From Jidongwangia harbinensis (GTDB taxonomy: Bacteria > Actinomycetota > Actinomycetes > Mycobacteriales > Micromonosporaceae), in contig NZ_JAIWNC010000017.1 of assembly GCF_020216025.1 (NCBI RefSeq), forward strand, positions 62,001 to 126,000: a stretch of 64,000 nucleotides of DNA, given 5' to 3'. Below the pieces are notes generated by a model. That model did no database searches. It was not told where the DNA came from and saw only the letters and a list, made by a program, of their open reading frames with translations. Every line of letters starts with the position of its first letter. The first letter of the stretch is position 1. This document shows positions 34,019 to 43,505 of the stretch, piece after piece. Both the position numbers and the translations under genes were made by a program.

Positions 34019-35335
34019 ATGACACTCACGCCTTACCGGGAGACGCTCGCCCTGCGCGGCATCAAGTCGCTGCTGGTCGTGGCGACGCTCGCCCGCATGC
34101 CGATCACCGCCGGCACCGTGACACTCACCCTGCACGTGGTGCAGGACCTGCGGCTCGGCTATTTCGCCGCGGGCCTGGTGGGCGCCGCGTTCACCGTCGG
34201 CAGTTCGCTGGGCGCGCCGGTCATGGGCCGCATCACCGACCGCCGCGGGCTGCGCCCGGTGCTGGTGCTGACCACCGTGGCGGAGGTGCTGTTCTGGACC
34301 ACCGCGCAGGCGATGCCGTATTGGGCCCTGCTGGTGGCCGCCCTGGTCGGGGGCTTCCTGACGTTGCCGGCGTTCGCGGTCGCCCGCCAGTCGATCGCGG
34401 CGCTTGCGCCCGAGTCGCACCGGTTGCCGGCGTTCGCGCTGGACTCCATCACCACCGAGCTGTCGTTCATGATCGGGCCGGCCGCGGGCGTGCTGATCTG
34501 CACCACCGCCGGGCCGCGGGCCGGCATGCTCGCGGTCGGGGCCGGCATCCTCATCGCCGGCGTCGGACTCTTCGTGCTCAATCCGCCGATCCGCAGCGCC
34601 GACGAGACGCGGGAGCATTCCGGCGTCCGGGTGCCCCGCCGCACGTGGCTGAAGCCCCGGTTCGTCGCCGTGCTGGCCGTGACGTCCGCCGCCACGCTGG
34701 TGCTCAGCGGCACCGACGTGGCCGTGGTGGCGGTGCTGCGGGCGTCCGGCGAGGTCGAGTGGACCGGTGCCGTGCTGGCCACGTGGGCGGCGTTCTCGCT
34801 GGTCGGCGGCTTCGCGTACGGCACGGTCCGGCGGGGACTGTCGCCGTTGACACTGTTCGCTCCGATGGCCCTGCTCACCGTCCCGGTCGGCCTGGGCGGT
34901 GGGCACTGGTGGCTGCTGGCGCTGCTGCTGCTCCCGGCCGGCGCGCTGTGTGCGCCCACGATCACCGCGACGGCCGACGCGGTCAGCCGGATGATCCCGG
35001 CAGCGGCCCGCGGCGAGGCGATGGGCTGGCACAACTCGTCGCTGACCGTGGGCGTCGCGCTGGGCGCACCGCTGGCCGGCCTGGTGATGGACTGGCGCTC
35101 ACCGCCGTGGGGCTTCGCGGCGGTCGGCGGGGTCGGCGTGCTGGTCGCGCTGGCGGTCCTGCCGAGCGAGCTGCGCCACCGCCGCCGCGACCGCGAGACG
35201 CCACCGGAACCGCCGACCGGGCCGACCGATCCGACCGGGCCGGCCGAGCCGACCGGGCCGGCCGAGCCGACCGGGCCGACCGGGCCGACCGGGCCGACCG
35301 AACCGATGGAGCCCCCGGTGCCGGCCCGGGCATAG
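34019..35335 (+). CDS. MFS transporter with collagen-like Pro/Gly/Thr tail
   Basis: 438 aa major-facilitator protein with about 12 hydrophobic segments. The loop 2-3 motif reads 'GAPVMGRITDRRGLRPVL'. Resembles actinobacterial drug/solute exporters of the MFS_1 type. The C-terminal ~35 residues are a hydrophilic repeat of GPT/GPAEPT units that come from a 9-15 bp tandem DNA repeat (about 35210-35310); this tail is not part of the transporter fold. An IS remnant begins 17 bp after the stop. Confidence 0.85.
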   Translation: MTLTPYRETLALRGIKSLLVVATLARMPITAGTVTLTLHVVQDLRLGYFAAGLVGAAFTVGSSLGAPVMGRITDRRGLRPVLVLTTVAEVLFWTTAQAMPYWALLVAALVGGFLTLPAFAVARQSIAALAPESHRLPAFALDSITTELSFMIGPAAGVLICTTAGPRAGMLAVGAGILIAGVGLFVLNPPIRSADETREHSGVRVPRRTWLKPRFVAVLAVTSAATLVLSGTDVAVVAVLRASGEVEWTGAVLATWAAFSLVGGFAYGTVRRGLSPLTLFAPMALLTVPVGLGGGHWWLLALLLLPAGALCAPTITATADAVSRMIPAAARGEAMGWHNSSLTVGVALGAPLAGLVMDWRSPPWGFAAVGGVGVLVALAVLPSELRHRRRDRETPPEPPTGPTDPTGPAEPTGPAEPTGPTGPTGPTEPMEPPVPARA

Positions 35336-35349
35336 CCGGCCCGGCCCGC

Positions 35350-36274
35350 CTAGGTTCTGTCCCGCGAATCATGTCCGTCGGGGACCGCGCGTAGCCAGTC
35401 GAGCGTTTCGACCAGGTCGAGGGTGGCTTGGTAGTTGATGCCGAGCTTGTCGAATCGGGTGGCCAGTCCGCGCCAGTGTTTGCGCCGGTTGAAACCGCGT
35501 TCGAGCTGGTTGCGACGGCGGTAGGCGTCTGGGTTGAAGGCGGTCGGTCGGCCGCCGCGAGCTGCGGCGTTTCCGGTTTGGCAATCTGGTCGTTGGGTTC
35601 CCGGATCGTCGCGCGGATTCGCTTGCCACGCAGGGCACGGCGGTTCGCCCGTGACGAGTACGCCTTGTCACCGGTGACCCGATGCGGGCCGGGTGCGGGG
35701 CCGGCCGACACCGCCGGTCGGGGCACGCGGACCTGCTCTGGCAGTGGGATCAGCTGCCGGGTGTCAGCGGCCTGACCGGGCGTGATGAGCGTGGCCAGGG
35801 ACCGGCCACGGCCGTCGGCCAGGGTGTGGATTCTGGTGGTCAGCCCGCCGCGGGACCGGCCGATGCCTTCGCGTGCCTGCGTTTCGGCAACGGTCAGCTC
35901 CTTTAAGCGGCTCCGGCGGCGTGCTGGTGAGTCCGCACGATCGTGGCGTCGACCTGCGCGTCCCAGTCGATGTCGCCGTCGAGCTCGGCCGGCGCGATGA
36001 CTTCGGCCTTCATCCGGGCCCAAGTGCCATCGGCCGCCCATCGGGTGAAGCGTTGATGCGCGGTCTTCCACGGCCCGTAACCTTCGGGCAGGTCACGCCA
36101 CGGAGAACCGGTGCGCTCGACCCAGCAGATCGCGTTGATGACCTGCCGGTGATCGCGCCATTGACCGCCGCGGACGGGCTGCGCCGGCAGCAATGGCTCC
36201 AGCACAGCCCATTCCTCGCTACTCAGATCACCACGTGCCACACCGATACAACGACCATCATCCATGATCGCCAC
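35350..36274 (-). pseudogene. IS5-type transposase, frameshifted
   Basis: The N-terminal frame (36274-35903) is intact: DUF4096 'LSSEEWAVLEPLLP', 'WRDHRQVINAICWVERTGSPWRDLPE' and the first catalytic Asp in 'DAQVDATIVRTHQHAAGA'. It stops where family members continue. The second frame has 'GRSRGGLTTRIHTL' and 'VTGDKAYSSRANR' (second Asp). The C-terminal part with 'YRRRNQLERGFNRRKHWRGLATRFDKL' (catalytic Glu) lies in a further frame. One shift could be programmed in this group, but at least two more breaks near 'NDQIA' make it inactive. Confidence 0.85.
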
Positions 36275-36296
36275 GCATGATCCGCGGGACCGAACC
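35353..36296. mobile_element. IS5-family (IS427-like) insertion sequence remnant
   Basis: 944-bp element bounded by 21-bp imperfect terminal inverted repeats at 35353-35373 and 36276-36296 (outer bases GGTTCTGTCCCGCG versus GGTTCGGTCCCGCG, ending ATCATG; 19/21 match). The interior encodes a DDE transposase broken by frameshifts. The bases next to the two ends (CTA and CAG) do not form a clear target duplication, which suggests age or a rearranged end. It sits between the MFS and pncA genes and seems to have damaged neither. Confidence 0.88.
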
Positions 36297-36324
36297 CAGC
36301 CCGGCCGGTGCCGATCACCGCGGC

Positions 36325-36432
36325 TCGGTCACCGGCCTGCTGCGGGTCGGCCGCCGGGCTTGCTATGGGTGGATCACCGGGCTTGCTGCGGGTCGACCAC
36401 CGGGCCTATTGCGGGTCGACCACCGGCGTGCC
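36325..36432 (-). repeat. 23-bp tandem repeats running into the pncA 3' end
   Basis: About 4.5 units with a 23-bp period (clear copies at 36347, 36370, 36393, 36416), consensus TCGACCACCGGGCTTGCTGC. The last unit contains the final codons and stop of pncA (stop at 36406-36408), so the array appears to be repeated duplication of the gene's 3' end. Confidence 0.8.
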
Positions 36433-36987
36433 GGTCGTCGCCACCGAAGCCCGGCGGAACTCCTCCAGCGCCGCCTCCGTGGTGGCCGCCGCCACACCCG
36501 CGGTCAGCTCCAGCACCACCGTGGTGTCGAAGCCGGCGGCGCGGGCGTCCAGGGCCGTCGCCCGTACGCAGTGGTCGGTGGCGATCCCCACCACCTCGAC
36601 CTCGGTCACGTCCCGGGCCCGCAGCCAGTCGGCCATCCCCACGCCGTCGTCGGTGTGGCCCTCGAAGCCGGAGTACGCCGCCGCGTGCTCGCCCTTGTGG
36701 AACACCGCCTCGATCCGGTCGGTGGCGAGTTCCGGGTGGAAGTCGGCGCCGCCGGTGCCGACCACGCAGTGTGCGGGCCAGGACTCGACGAAGTCGGGGT
36801 GGGCGCTGAAGTGCGCACCCGGGTCGATGTGCCAGTCCTTGGTGGCGACCACGTGGTCCCAGCGGTCGCCCACCCGGTCCAGCACCAGCGAGATGCCGGC
36901 GGCGACCGCGGCGCCGCCACCGACGGCCAGCGAGCCGCCTTCACAGAAGTCGTTCTGCACGTCGACGATGATCAGGGCGCGGGACAC
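36406..36987 (-). CDS. pncA: Nicotinamidase
   Basis: 193 aa isochorismatase-fold amidase converting nicotinamide to nicotinate for NAD salvage. Catalytic triad: Asp9 in 'IIVDVQNDF', Lys in 'VFHKGEHAA' (about 95) and Cys in 'GIATDHCVRAT' (about 135). Metal-site residues are in 'KDWHIDPGAHFS'. GTG at 36987 follows AAGGAGCT. It is 29 bp after pncB on the same strand, giving a two-gene salvage operon. Confidence 0.93.
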   Translation of the reverse strand: MSRALIIVDVQNDFCEGGSLAVGGGAAVAAGISLVLDRVGDRWDHVVATKDWHIDPGAHFSAHPDFVESWPAHCVVGTGGADFHPELATDRIEAVFHKGEHAAAYSGFEGHTDDGVGMADWLRARDVTEVEVVGIATDHCVRATALDARAAGFDTTVVLELTAGVAAATTEAALEEFRRASVATTGTPVVDPQ

Positions 36988-37016
36988 GGGCAGCTCCTTA
37001 GCGGTGGGACGGAACC

Positions 37017-38300
37017 TCAGGCACTGACGACGGTGACCGGGATGGCCGGGTCGCCGGCCGAGAGCTTGAGCCCCTCCCAGGGGATGGAGATCAGGCATTG
37101 CCGCAGGTGGTCGCGGGACTCGGCGAGCGGCACCGGCTCGGCCACCTCGCCGCCGGCCACGAACGAGACCTGCAGCAGCCGGTCGTTGGACAGATGATCG
37201 GGTACGCCCTGCGAGAAGACGATCTCCTCGGTGGCCGTACCGGTGGGCTTGTGCCGGCGCACGGCGGTCTTGCGGCCGCCCACGGTCGCCTTGTTCTCGC
37301 TGCGCTTGACCACCGGCCGCCCCTCGACCTCGACCAGTTTGTACACCAGGCCGGCGGTGGGCGCGCCGGAGCCGGTGACCACCGCGGTGCCGGCGCCGTA
37401 CATGTCGACCGGCTCGGCGGCGAGGGTGGCGATCGAGTACTCGTCCATGTCACCGGACACGATGATTTTCGTCTCGGTGGCGCCGAGCGAGTCGAGCAGT
37501 TCGCGGGAGTGCTGGGCCAGGACGGACAGGTCACCGGAGTCGATCCGCACGGCCCGCAGGTCGGGACCGGCCACCGCGATGGCGTTGCGGATGCCCTGGG
37601 CGATGTCGTACGTGTCGACCAGCAGCGTGGTGTTCTTGCCGAGCGCGTCGACCTGGGACTTGAACGCGGCCGGCTCGTCGTCGTGCAGCAGCGTGAACGC
37701 GTGCGCGGAGGTGCCGGTGGTGGGGATGCCGTACCGGGCCCCGGCCGCCATGTTCGAGGTGGACGCGAAGCCGGCCAGGTACGCGGCCCGGGCGGCGGCG
37801 ATCGCGGCCTCCTCGTGGGTGCGCCGGGAACCCATCTCGATGATCGGCCGGCCCCGGGCGGCGGTGACCATCCGGGCGGCCGCGGCGGCGATGGCGCAGT
37901 CGTGGTTGAGGACCGACAGGATCAGCGTCTCGAGCACCACGCACTCGGCGAACGTGCCGGAGACGGTGAGGATGGGGGAGCCGGGGAAGAACAGTTCGCC
38001 CTCGGCGTACCCGTCGATGTCGCCCCTGAAGCGGTAGTCGGCGAGCCAGGCCGCGGTGTCCGCGTCGACGATGCCGGCGCCGCGCAGGAAGTCGATGTCG
38101 GTGCCGGTGAAGTGGAAGTCGCGGAGCTGGTCCATCAGGCGGCCCTGGCCGGCGACCACGCCGTACCGGCGGCCCACCGGCAGCCGGCGGGCGAACACCT
38201 CGAAGACGCACCGGCGGTTCGCCGTGCCGTCCCGGAGGGCGGCACTGACCATGGTCAGCTCGTACTGGTCGGTCATCAGCGCGGGGGCGAAGTCGGTCAC
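37017..38300 (-). CDS. pncB: Nicotinate phosphoribosyltransferase
   Basis: 427 aa enzyme making nicotinate mononucleotide from nicotinate and PRPP (Preiss-Handler route). Family motifs are 'LMTDQYELTMVSAAL', 'GTFAECVVLETLIL', 'MGSRRTHEEAA', 'TSAHAFTLLHDDE' with the phosphorylatable His region, and 'VRIDSGDL'. The start is GTG at 38300. It precedes pncA, so nicotinamide is funnelled through both enzymes. The LuxR gene lies 59 bp upstream on the same strand, but nothing ties it to NAD metabolism. Confidence 0.95.
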   Translation of the reverse strand: MTDFAPALMTDQYELTMVSAALRDGTANRRCVFEVFARRLPVGRRYGVVAGQGRLMDQLRDFHFTGTDIDFLRGAGIVDADTAAWLADYRFRGDIDGYAEGELFFPGSPILTVSGTFAECVVLETLILSVLNHDCAIAAAAARMVTAARGRPIIEMGSRRTHEEAAIAAARAAYLAGFASTSNMAAGARYGIPTTGTSAHAFTLLHDDEPAAFKSQVDALGKNTTLLVDTYDIAQGIRNAIAVAGPDLRAVRIDSGDLSVLAQHSRELLDSLGATETKIIVSGDMDEYSIATLAAEPVDMYGAGTAVVTGSGAPTAGLVYKLVEVEGRPVVKRSENKATVGGRKTAVRRHKPTGTATEEIVFSQGVPDHLSNDRLLQVSFVAGGEVAEPVPLAESRDHLRQCLISIPWEGLKLSAGDPAIPVTVVSA

Positions 38301-38359
38301 GCCCTCACTTTATGGGAGTCAGCCCGGCGGTGATCGGCGAGCGGTCCGCACGGGGGCGT

Positions 38360-40954
38360 TCACTGGGGCAGGGATCGCAGTGCCGGTCCCAGCTCGGTGC
38401 GGCTGTTGACGCCCAGCTTGGCGTAGACCCGCTGCAGGTGGTTCTCCACGGTGCGGGGCGACAGGTAGAGCCGGTCGGCGATCTCGCGGCTCCGGTTGCC
38501 CTCGGCGGCCAGCTCGGCGACCTGCCGTTCCCGGGTGGTCAGCGTCGGTTGCAGGCTGCGCAGGACCGGCGTGCGCAGGATGTCGCAGTGTTCCAGGATG
38601 TCGCCGAGCAGGGTGCTGGCGGTGAGACCCTGCGCGTCGCGGGCCGCGCGGAACAGCCGGACGGCGCCGGCCGCGGCCTCCGCGGCGAAGGTCAGGTAGC
38701 CGCGGGCCCGGAACTGGCGGGCGACCGCGAGCAGGTCGCGGGCGGAGTCGTCGGCGGCCGCCCGGGCGTGCCGGACGAGCAGGTCCGCGACCGGGCCGCC
38801 GGGCACGGTGGTGAGCAGCGTGGCCATCCGTTCGGCGGCCAGGTCGGGCCGGCCGAGCCGGACCAGGTCGTGCAGGGCGAGCAGTTCGTGCCCGGCGAAG
38901 CCGTCGGCCCGGACCCGGCCGATCAGGTCCTGGAGCATCCGGACGGCGCCGGCGTTGTCCCCGGTGGCCGCGGCGACCCAGGCCCGGCACTGGATGCGCC
39001 ACGGGAAGAACGGGCCGTTGCCGTTGCTGTCGGCCCGGTCGGCGATGGCCATCGAGGCGACGGCCTGGCCGGCGTCGCCGCGCAGGGCCGCGATGTGGGC
39101 GTGGGCGGCGTGCGCGTCCCCGGCGTACCACCGGCCGGACGCCAGCGCCGCACAGGCCTGCTCGGCGGCCTCCAGCGCCGTCCCGGTGCGCCCGCGCAGC
39201 CAGGCGGCGTGCGCCTGGAGCAGCGCGGCCCAGCCCGAGCCGAAGCCGAATCCGCCGGTCTGGGCCAGGTCGGCGAACTCGTCGGCGAGGATCTGGTCGA
39301 TGGCGGTCAGGTCGAGCGCGACGCAGACCTGGGTGCCGATCGTCATCGGCAGCGCGTAGTGCAGGGCCGGGGTGTCGCGGCGCCAGGCGGCGGTCTTCGA
39401 CTGCACGTCGGCGAGCAGCCGGTTGCTGGCGTCGGGGTCGCCTTCCGCGGCGGCCAGGAACGCCAGCACGCATCGGGCCACCTCCCGCGCCGACCGGCCC
39501 GCGTCGGGGTCGGCGAGGACGTCGCAGGCCAGCACCCGGGCGGTGGGGAGTTCCTTGATCTGCAGTCGCATCAGCGCTTCGACGGCGCGCATGTGTGCGC
39601 GGTCGGCGGCGTCGCCGGTGTGCGCGGCGGCGAGGTCGTCGGCGGCCCGGACGTCGCCGAGTCCCCAGAACGCGACGGTGCTCAGCGCGGTGGCCTGCCG
39701 GGCCGGTGGGCCGCCGGGGGCCGCGCGCAGGACCGCGACGGCCCGGTCCGGCTTGTCGGCGAACAGCAGCGCGGTGGCGAGCAGTTCCTCCGCCTCGTAG
39801 CCGGCGCCGGCGTCCCGGGCGGCCTCGGCGAGGCGCTGGGTGAGGGCCAGGTCGAACCGGTCGAACGCCTGCGCGGCGGCGTTCAGCAGCAGGGCACCGT
39901 CCTGGGCGGTACCGGAGTCGAGCCGCCACACGGCCACCCGGAGCAGGTCGTCGCGGCGCCGGGCGCCGGTGCTCTCGACCAGGTCGGCGAGCGTGGCGAG
40001 GAGGCGGCGGGACCGGGTGAACCCGCACTGGCGGCGGGCCACCTCGCCGTACAGCGGGTGGGCCAGCCGGACGTCGTGGCGGCGGTCGCACTCGACGACC
40101 CGGATCAGGCCGCGTTCCTCGGCGGACTCGACGTCGGCCGGGTCGGCGGCCCGCAGCAGCAGCGGCAACCCGATCGGCTCGCCGAACGCGACCAGTTCGA
40201 GCACCTCGCGTACCCCCGGGGTGAGGTTGCCCACCCGGGCGTCGGCCAGGTCGGCGAGGCTGGGCGCGAAGGTGAGCCGGCCGGTCCAGCGCCAGACCCC
40301 GTACACCTGGTGCATCTCGCCGCCCCCGGTCGCGGCCAGCACCAGCTCGCGGAGCATCAGCGGGTTGCCGCCGGCCAGCCGGGTCAGGCGCCCGGCCGAC
40401 CCGCGGTCGACCGGCCCGCCCAGCATCCCGGCCAGCAGTTCCCGGGACTCGTCGGTGGTCAACGGGGCCAGCTCGGCGTGTTCCACCAGGCCCTCGGTCC
40501 AGAGCGCGCCGATCGGTGCCGGCACCGGCTCCCCGGTGCGCAGGGTGGCCAGCAGCGTGGTGCGCTCCCGGGCCAGCAGGTGGACCAGCGCGGCGGAGGG
40601 CGGATCGAGCAGGTGGGCGTCGTCCACGGCGAGGACCACCGGTCGGTCGCCGGCCTCGGCGCGCAGGGCGTCCACGGCCCAGCGCAGCAGCCCGGCGGCG
40701 GACAGCCCGGCCGGCGGGTCCGGCGGGAGTACCTGGGCCAGGCCGCCGAACGGCAGCCCGGAGCTGCCGATGTTGGCGGCGGCCAGGCGGACCGCATACT
40801 CCTCCGCGGGTAGCGCGGCCACCGCCTCACGCAGCAACCGGCTCTTGCCGACACCCGCTGCGCCGCTGAGGACCAGCCCACCGCCGCGGCGGCTGGCCGC
40901 GGCGCGGGAGCGGGAGAGTTCATGGGTGCGGCCGACGAACCTCCACTGCCTCAC
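38360..40954 (-). CDS. Large LuxR-family (LAL/MalT-like) ATP-binding regulator
   Basis: 864 aa. The N-terminal AAA_16/STAND NTPase has Walker A GAAGVGKS (31-38) and Walker B-like 'PVVLAVDDAHLLD'. A long helical, TPR-like middle section is Ala/Arg-rich. The C-terminal LuxR HTH (about 800-860) is 'LTTRERQVAELAAEGNRSREIADRLYLSPRTVENHLQRVYAKLGV'. Such LAL regulators switch on catabolic or secondary-metabolite genes after ligand and ATP binding. GTG start at 40954. The target cannot be told from neighbours. Confidence 0.9.
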   Translation of the reverse strand: MRQWRFVGRTHELSRSRAAASRRGGGLVLSGAAGVGKSRLLREAVAALPAEEYAVRLAAANIGSSGLPFGGLAQVLPPDPPAGLSAAGLLRWAVDALRAEAGDRPVVLAVDDAHLLDPPSAALVHLLARERTTLLATLRTGEPVPAPIGALWTEGLVEHAELAPLTTDESRELLAGMLGGPVDRGSAGRLTRLAGGNPLMLRELVLAATGGGEMHQVYGVWRWTGRLTFAPSLADLADARVGNLTPGVREVLELVAFGEPIGLPLLLRAADPADVESAEERGLIRVVECDRRHDVRLAHPLYGEVARRQCGFTRSRRLLATLADLVESTGARRRDDLLRVAVWRLDSGTAQDGALLLNAAAQAFDRFDLALTQRLAEAARDAGAGYEAEELLATALLFADKPDRAVAVLRAAPGGPPARQATALSTVAFWGLGDVRAADDLAAAHTGDAADRAHMRAVEALMRLQIKELPTARVLACDVLADPDAGRSAREVARCVLAFLAAAEGDPDASNRLLADVQSKTAAWRRDTPALHYALPMTIGTQVCVALDLTAIDQILADEFADLAQTGGFGFGSGWAALLQAHAAWLRGRTGTALEAAEQACAALASGRWYAGDAHAAHAHIAALRGDAGQAVASMAIADRADSNGNGPFFPWRIQCRAWVAAATGDNAGAVRMLQDLIGRVRADGFAGHELLALHDLVRLGRPDLAAERMATLLTTVPGGPVADLLVRHARAAADDSARDLLAVARQFRARGYLTFAAEAAAGAVRLFRAARDAQGLTASTLLGDILEHCDILRTPVLRSLQPTLTTRERQVAELAAEGNRSREIADRLYLSPRTVENHLQRVYAKLGVNSRTELGPALRSLPQ

Positions 40955-41234
40955 CCGGTCAGCATATCGATATTCGTCACGCCCCGGTCACGGGCTGTAC
41001 TCAAGCCGACAATGAGTAGCGCTATAGCGAACCGTGAGTAACGCGCCTCCTTCGTGGTGGCCGCGGCGGTGCGTACGGTTCCCGGGGTCGGTGGACAGCC
41101 CGGGCCGTCTGGCGGGACGGTCCGGGCGCCGCCGGCGCTCGGACCAGCGCTTTCGCTACCCGCAGACCGCTTCGCCGACGGGTACGCCCGCCGGGTTCCG
41201 TACGGGTCCGGAGCCGCGTGGCACGATGGGGGGC

Positions 41235-41525
41235 ATGGCGTTGCCTCAGGTCGCTCCCGTCGAGACGCCGGAGATCCAGGAGGTCCCCGCGGATGACCGG
41301 CCCTGGGTCACCATCGTGTGGGACGATCCGGTGAATCTCATGTCGTACGTCACCTGGGTCTTCCAGAAGCATTTCGGGTACAGCCGGGACAAGGCCGAGA
41401 AGCTGATGCTGGACGTGCACAACAAGGGCAAGGCGGTGGTCTCCACCGGTGCACGCGAGCGCATGGAGATGGACGCTGCCCAGCTGCACGGGTATGGCTT
41501 GTGGGCGACGGTGGACCGGGCGTGA
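41235..41525 (+). CDS. clpS: ATP-dependent Clp protease adaptor ClpS
   Basis: 96 aa N-degron adaptor that delivers substrates to ClpAP/ClpCP. Signature residues are 'PWVTIVWDDPVNLMSYVTWVF' and 'KAEKLMLDVHNKGKAVVSTG', including the Asp/Asn and His that grip the substrate N-terminus. The ATG at 41235 follows GGGGGGC. A DUF2017 gene follows, the standard actinobacterial pair. Confidence 0.93.
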   Translation: MALPQVAPVETPEIQEVPADDRPWVTIVWDDPVNLMSYVTWVFQKHFGYSRDKAEKLMLDVHNKGKAVVSTGARERMEMDAAQLHGYGLWATVDRA

Positions 41526-41544
41526 GCGGGCGGGTGGGCTAGGC

Positions 41545-42045
41545 ATGTTCCGACGTACAGGCAACGAGTGCGTGGCCGCGTTCGCCGTGGACGAGGTCCG
41601 GGTGCTGCGCAAGGTCGCCGCCGAGGTGGTGGCGCTGCTCACCGACGGGTTCGACCACGGCGACCCGGTGGTCGGGCGGCTGTTCCCGGACATCTACCCG
41701 AACCGGCCGGAGGACTCCGCCGAGTTCCGGGAGTACACCGAGGGCGACCTGAAGACCGGCAAGATCGACCAGGCCGGCGCCATCCTGGCCGCGCTGCCCG
41801 ACGACGGGCCGGGCGAGGTGCGGCTGGACGCGGAGACCGCGGAGGCCTGGCTGCGCGCGATCAACGATGCGCGGCTGGCGATGGGCACCCGGCTCGACAT
41901 CCGCCCCGACACCGACCTCGGCGAGGAGCTCGACGACGCGGTGCTGCACGATCCGGCGTCGAGCCGGGTGTTCCAGTTGTCCGTGTACGCGTACCTGGGC
42001 TACCTGCAGGAGTCCCTGCTCAACGCGTTACCCGAGATCGCGTAG
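41545..42045 (+). CDS. DUF2017 protein
   Basis: 166 aa, DUF2017 family, unknown function. Motifs 'RVLRKVAAEVVALL', 'DPVVGRLFPDIYP' and 'LRAINDARLAMGTRLDI' are conserved in actinobacteria. It almost always sits next to clpS, as here (19 bp apart), which suggests a role in Clp proteolysis. The 3' end overlaps the aldo-keto reductase gene by 18 bp on the opposite strand. Confidence 0.88.
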   Translation: MFRRTGNECVAAFAVDEVRVLRKVAAEVVALLTDGFDHGDPVVGRLFPDIYPNRPEDSAEFREYTEGDLKTGKIDQAGAILAALPDDGPGEVRLDAETAEAWLRAINDARLAMGTRLDIRPDTDLGEELDDAVLHDPASSRVFQLSVYAYLGYLQESLLNALPEIA

Positions 42046-42882
42046 CTCGGCCTCGGACAGCGCCAGCTCGGGCGCCTTCGCCGAGTCGGTGATCGACTCC
42101 GGGCGGCTCGCCCCGGGGATCGGGATCACCTGCTCGGACTTGGCGAGCATCCACGCCAGCACCACCTGCTGCGGGCTGACCCCGTGGTCGCGGCCGATCT
42201 CGGCGAACCGGGCGAACCGGGAGCCCAGCTCGCCGGCCTTGCCGATGCCGCCGAGCGGCGACCACGGCAGGAACGCGATGCCCAGCTCGTTGCAGAGGCG
42301 CAGCTCCGGTTCCGAGGACCGGAACGCCGGCGAGAACTGGTTCTGTACCGACACCAGCCGCCCGCCGAGGATCTCCTGGGCCTGGCGGATCTGCCCGGGG
42401 TCGGCGTTGGAGATGCCGGCCATCCGGATCTTGCCCTCGTCGAGCAGGTCGCGGATCGCACCGACCGAGTCGGCGTACGGGACCTTGGGGTCGGGCCGGT
42501 GGAACTGGTACAGCCCGATCGCGTCGACGCCGAGCCGCTTCAGCGACGCCTCGGCGGCCTGCTTGAGGTACGCCGGGTCGCCGTTGAGCGTCCACGAGCC
42601 GTCCCCGGGCCGCAGGTGACCGCCCTTCGTGGCGACCAGGACCGCGGACGCGTCGCCGTTCCAGGCGGCCAGCGCCTGGGCGATCAGCGTCTCGTTGTGA
42701 CCGACCTCGTCGGCGTGGAGGTGGTACGCGTCGGCCGTGTCGATCAGCGTGACGCCGGCGTCGAGCGCGGCGATGATCGTGCTGATCGAGCGGGCGTGGT
42801 CCGGCCGGCCCTCGATCGACATCGGCATGCCGCCCAGTCCGACGGCGCTCACCTGAACATTTCCGATAGTCCGCTGCTTCAT
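42028..42882 (-). CDS. Aldo/keto reductase
   Basis: 284 aa NADPH-dependent (beta/alpha)8 oxidoreductase. The catalytic tetrad is visible as Asp and Tyr in 'LIDTADAYH', Lys in 'VATKGG', and His replaced or shifted in 'LYQFHRPDP'. The cofactor part is 'IPIPGASRPESI'. The substrate is unknown; close relatives reduce aldehydes or act on sugars. Single gene, convergent with DUF2017. Confidence 0.88.
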   Translation of the reverse strand: MKQRTIGNVQVSAVGLGGMPMSIEGRPDHARSISTIIAALDAGVTLIDTADAYHLHADEVGHNETLIAQALAAWNGDASAVLVATKGGHLRPGDGSWTLNGDPAYLKQAAEASLKRLGVDAIGLYQFHRPDPKVPYADSVGAIRDLLDEGKIRMAGISNADPGQIRQAQEILGGRLVSVQNQFSPAFRSSEPELRLCNELGIAFLPWSPLGGIGKAGELGSRFARFAEIGRDHGVSPQQVVLAWMLAKSEQVIPIPGASRPESITDSAKAPELALSEAELRDLG

Positions 42883-42952
42883 GACACCGGGCGTACCCGC
42901 TGTGGGCACGGCCACGCCCGGCCGGGCGAAAAGCCACGGTAATGTGAGACAC

Positions 42953-43375
42953 GTGCTGACCATCGACAGCGCGATCCTTGACGCGATCGTCGCCCACGCT
43001 CGCCGGGACCACCCCGATGAGGCCTGCGGCGTGGTCGCCGGCCCGGCCGGCAGTGACCTGCCGACCCGGCTCATCCCGATGGACAACGCCGCCCGGTCGA
43101 TGACGTTCTACGAGTTCGACTCCATTGAGCAACTGCGCGTCTGGCGCGAGATGGACGACAACGACGAGGAACCGGTGATCATCTATCACTCGCACACGGC
43201 GACCGAGGCATACCCGTCGCGGACCGACATTTCGTTCGCCGGTGAACCGGGTGCGCACTACCTCCTCGTCTCGACACGTGAGCCGGACTCCACGGAAATC
43301 CGTTCGTTCCGTATCGTGGACAACGTGGTGACCGAGGAAGAGGTCAACATCGTGGATGCGACGGTGGACGCGTGA
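42953..43375 (+). CDS. mec: JAMM/Mov34 metalloprotease of the CysO pathway (Mec)
   Basis: 140 aa JAB1/MPN domain protease. Zinc and catalytic residues: Glu23 in 'DEACGVV', His79, His81, Ser89 and Asp92 in 'YHSHTATEAYPSRTD'. In Mycobacterium tuberculosis the orthologue releases cysteine from the CysO-cysteine adduct. GTG at 42953 is chosen because it starts the family-like LTIDSAIL; a GTG at 42944 is also in frame. GGTAAT just upstream looks like a -10 element, so the mRNA may be leaderless. cysO and cysM follow. Confidence 0.9.
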   Translation: MLTIDSAILDAIVAHARRDHPDEACGVVAGPAGSDLPTRLIPMDNAARSMTFYEFDSIEQLRVWREMDDNDEEPVIIYHSHTATEAYPSRTDISFAGEPGAHYLLVSTREPDSTEIRSFRIVDNVVTEEEVNIVDATVDA

Positions 43376-43505
43376 GTGTGCATGCCGTGCAGTCGTACAT
43401 GTTCGGGCAGAGTCCCGTGTCGGTGTACTACGAGTGTCGCTGAGCGACCGCCCCGACCGACCGACCCGCCCGCCGTTCGACCGTATTTCTAGGAGCATCA
43501 CAGTC

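Noticed and set aside
35350..36274. Functional transposase made by a single programmed frameshift
   Set aside because: One shift could be programmed in the IS427 group, but at least two further frame changes near the NDQIA region are needed to reach the catalytic Glu, so the gene is decayed.
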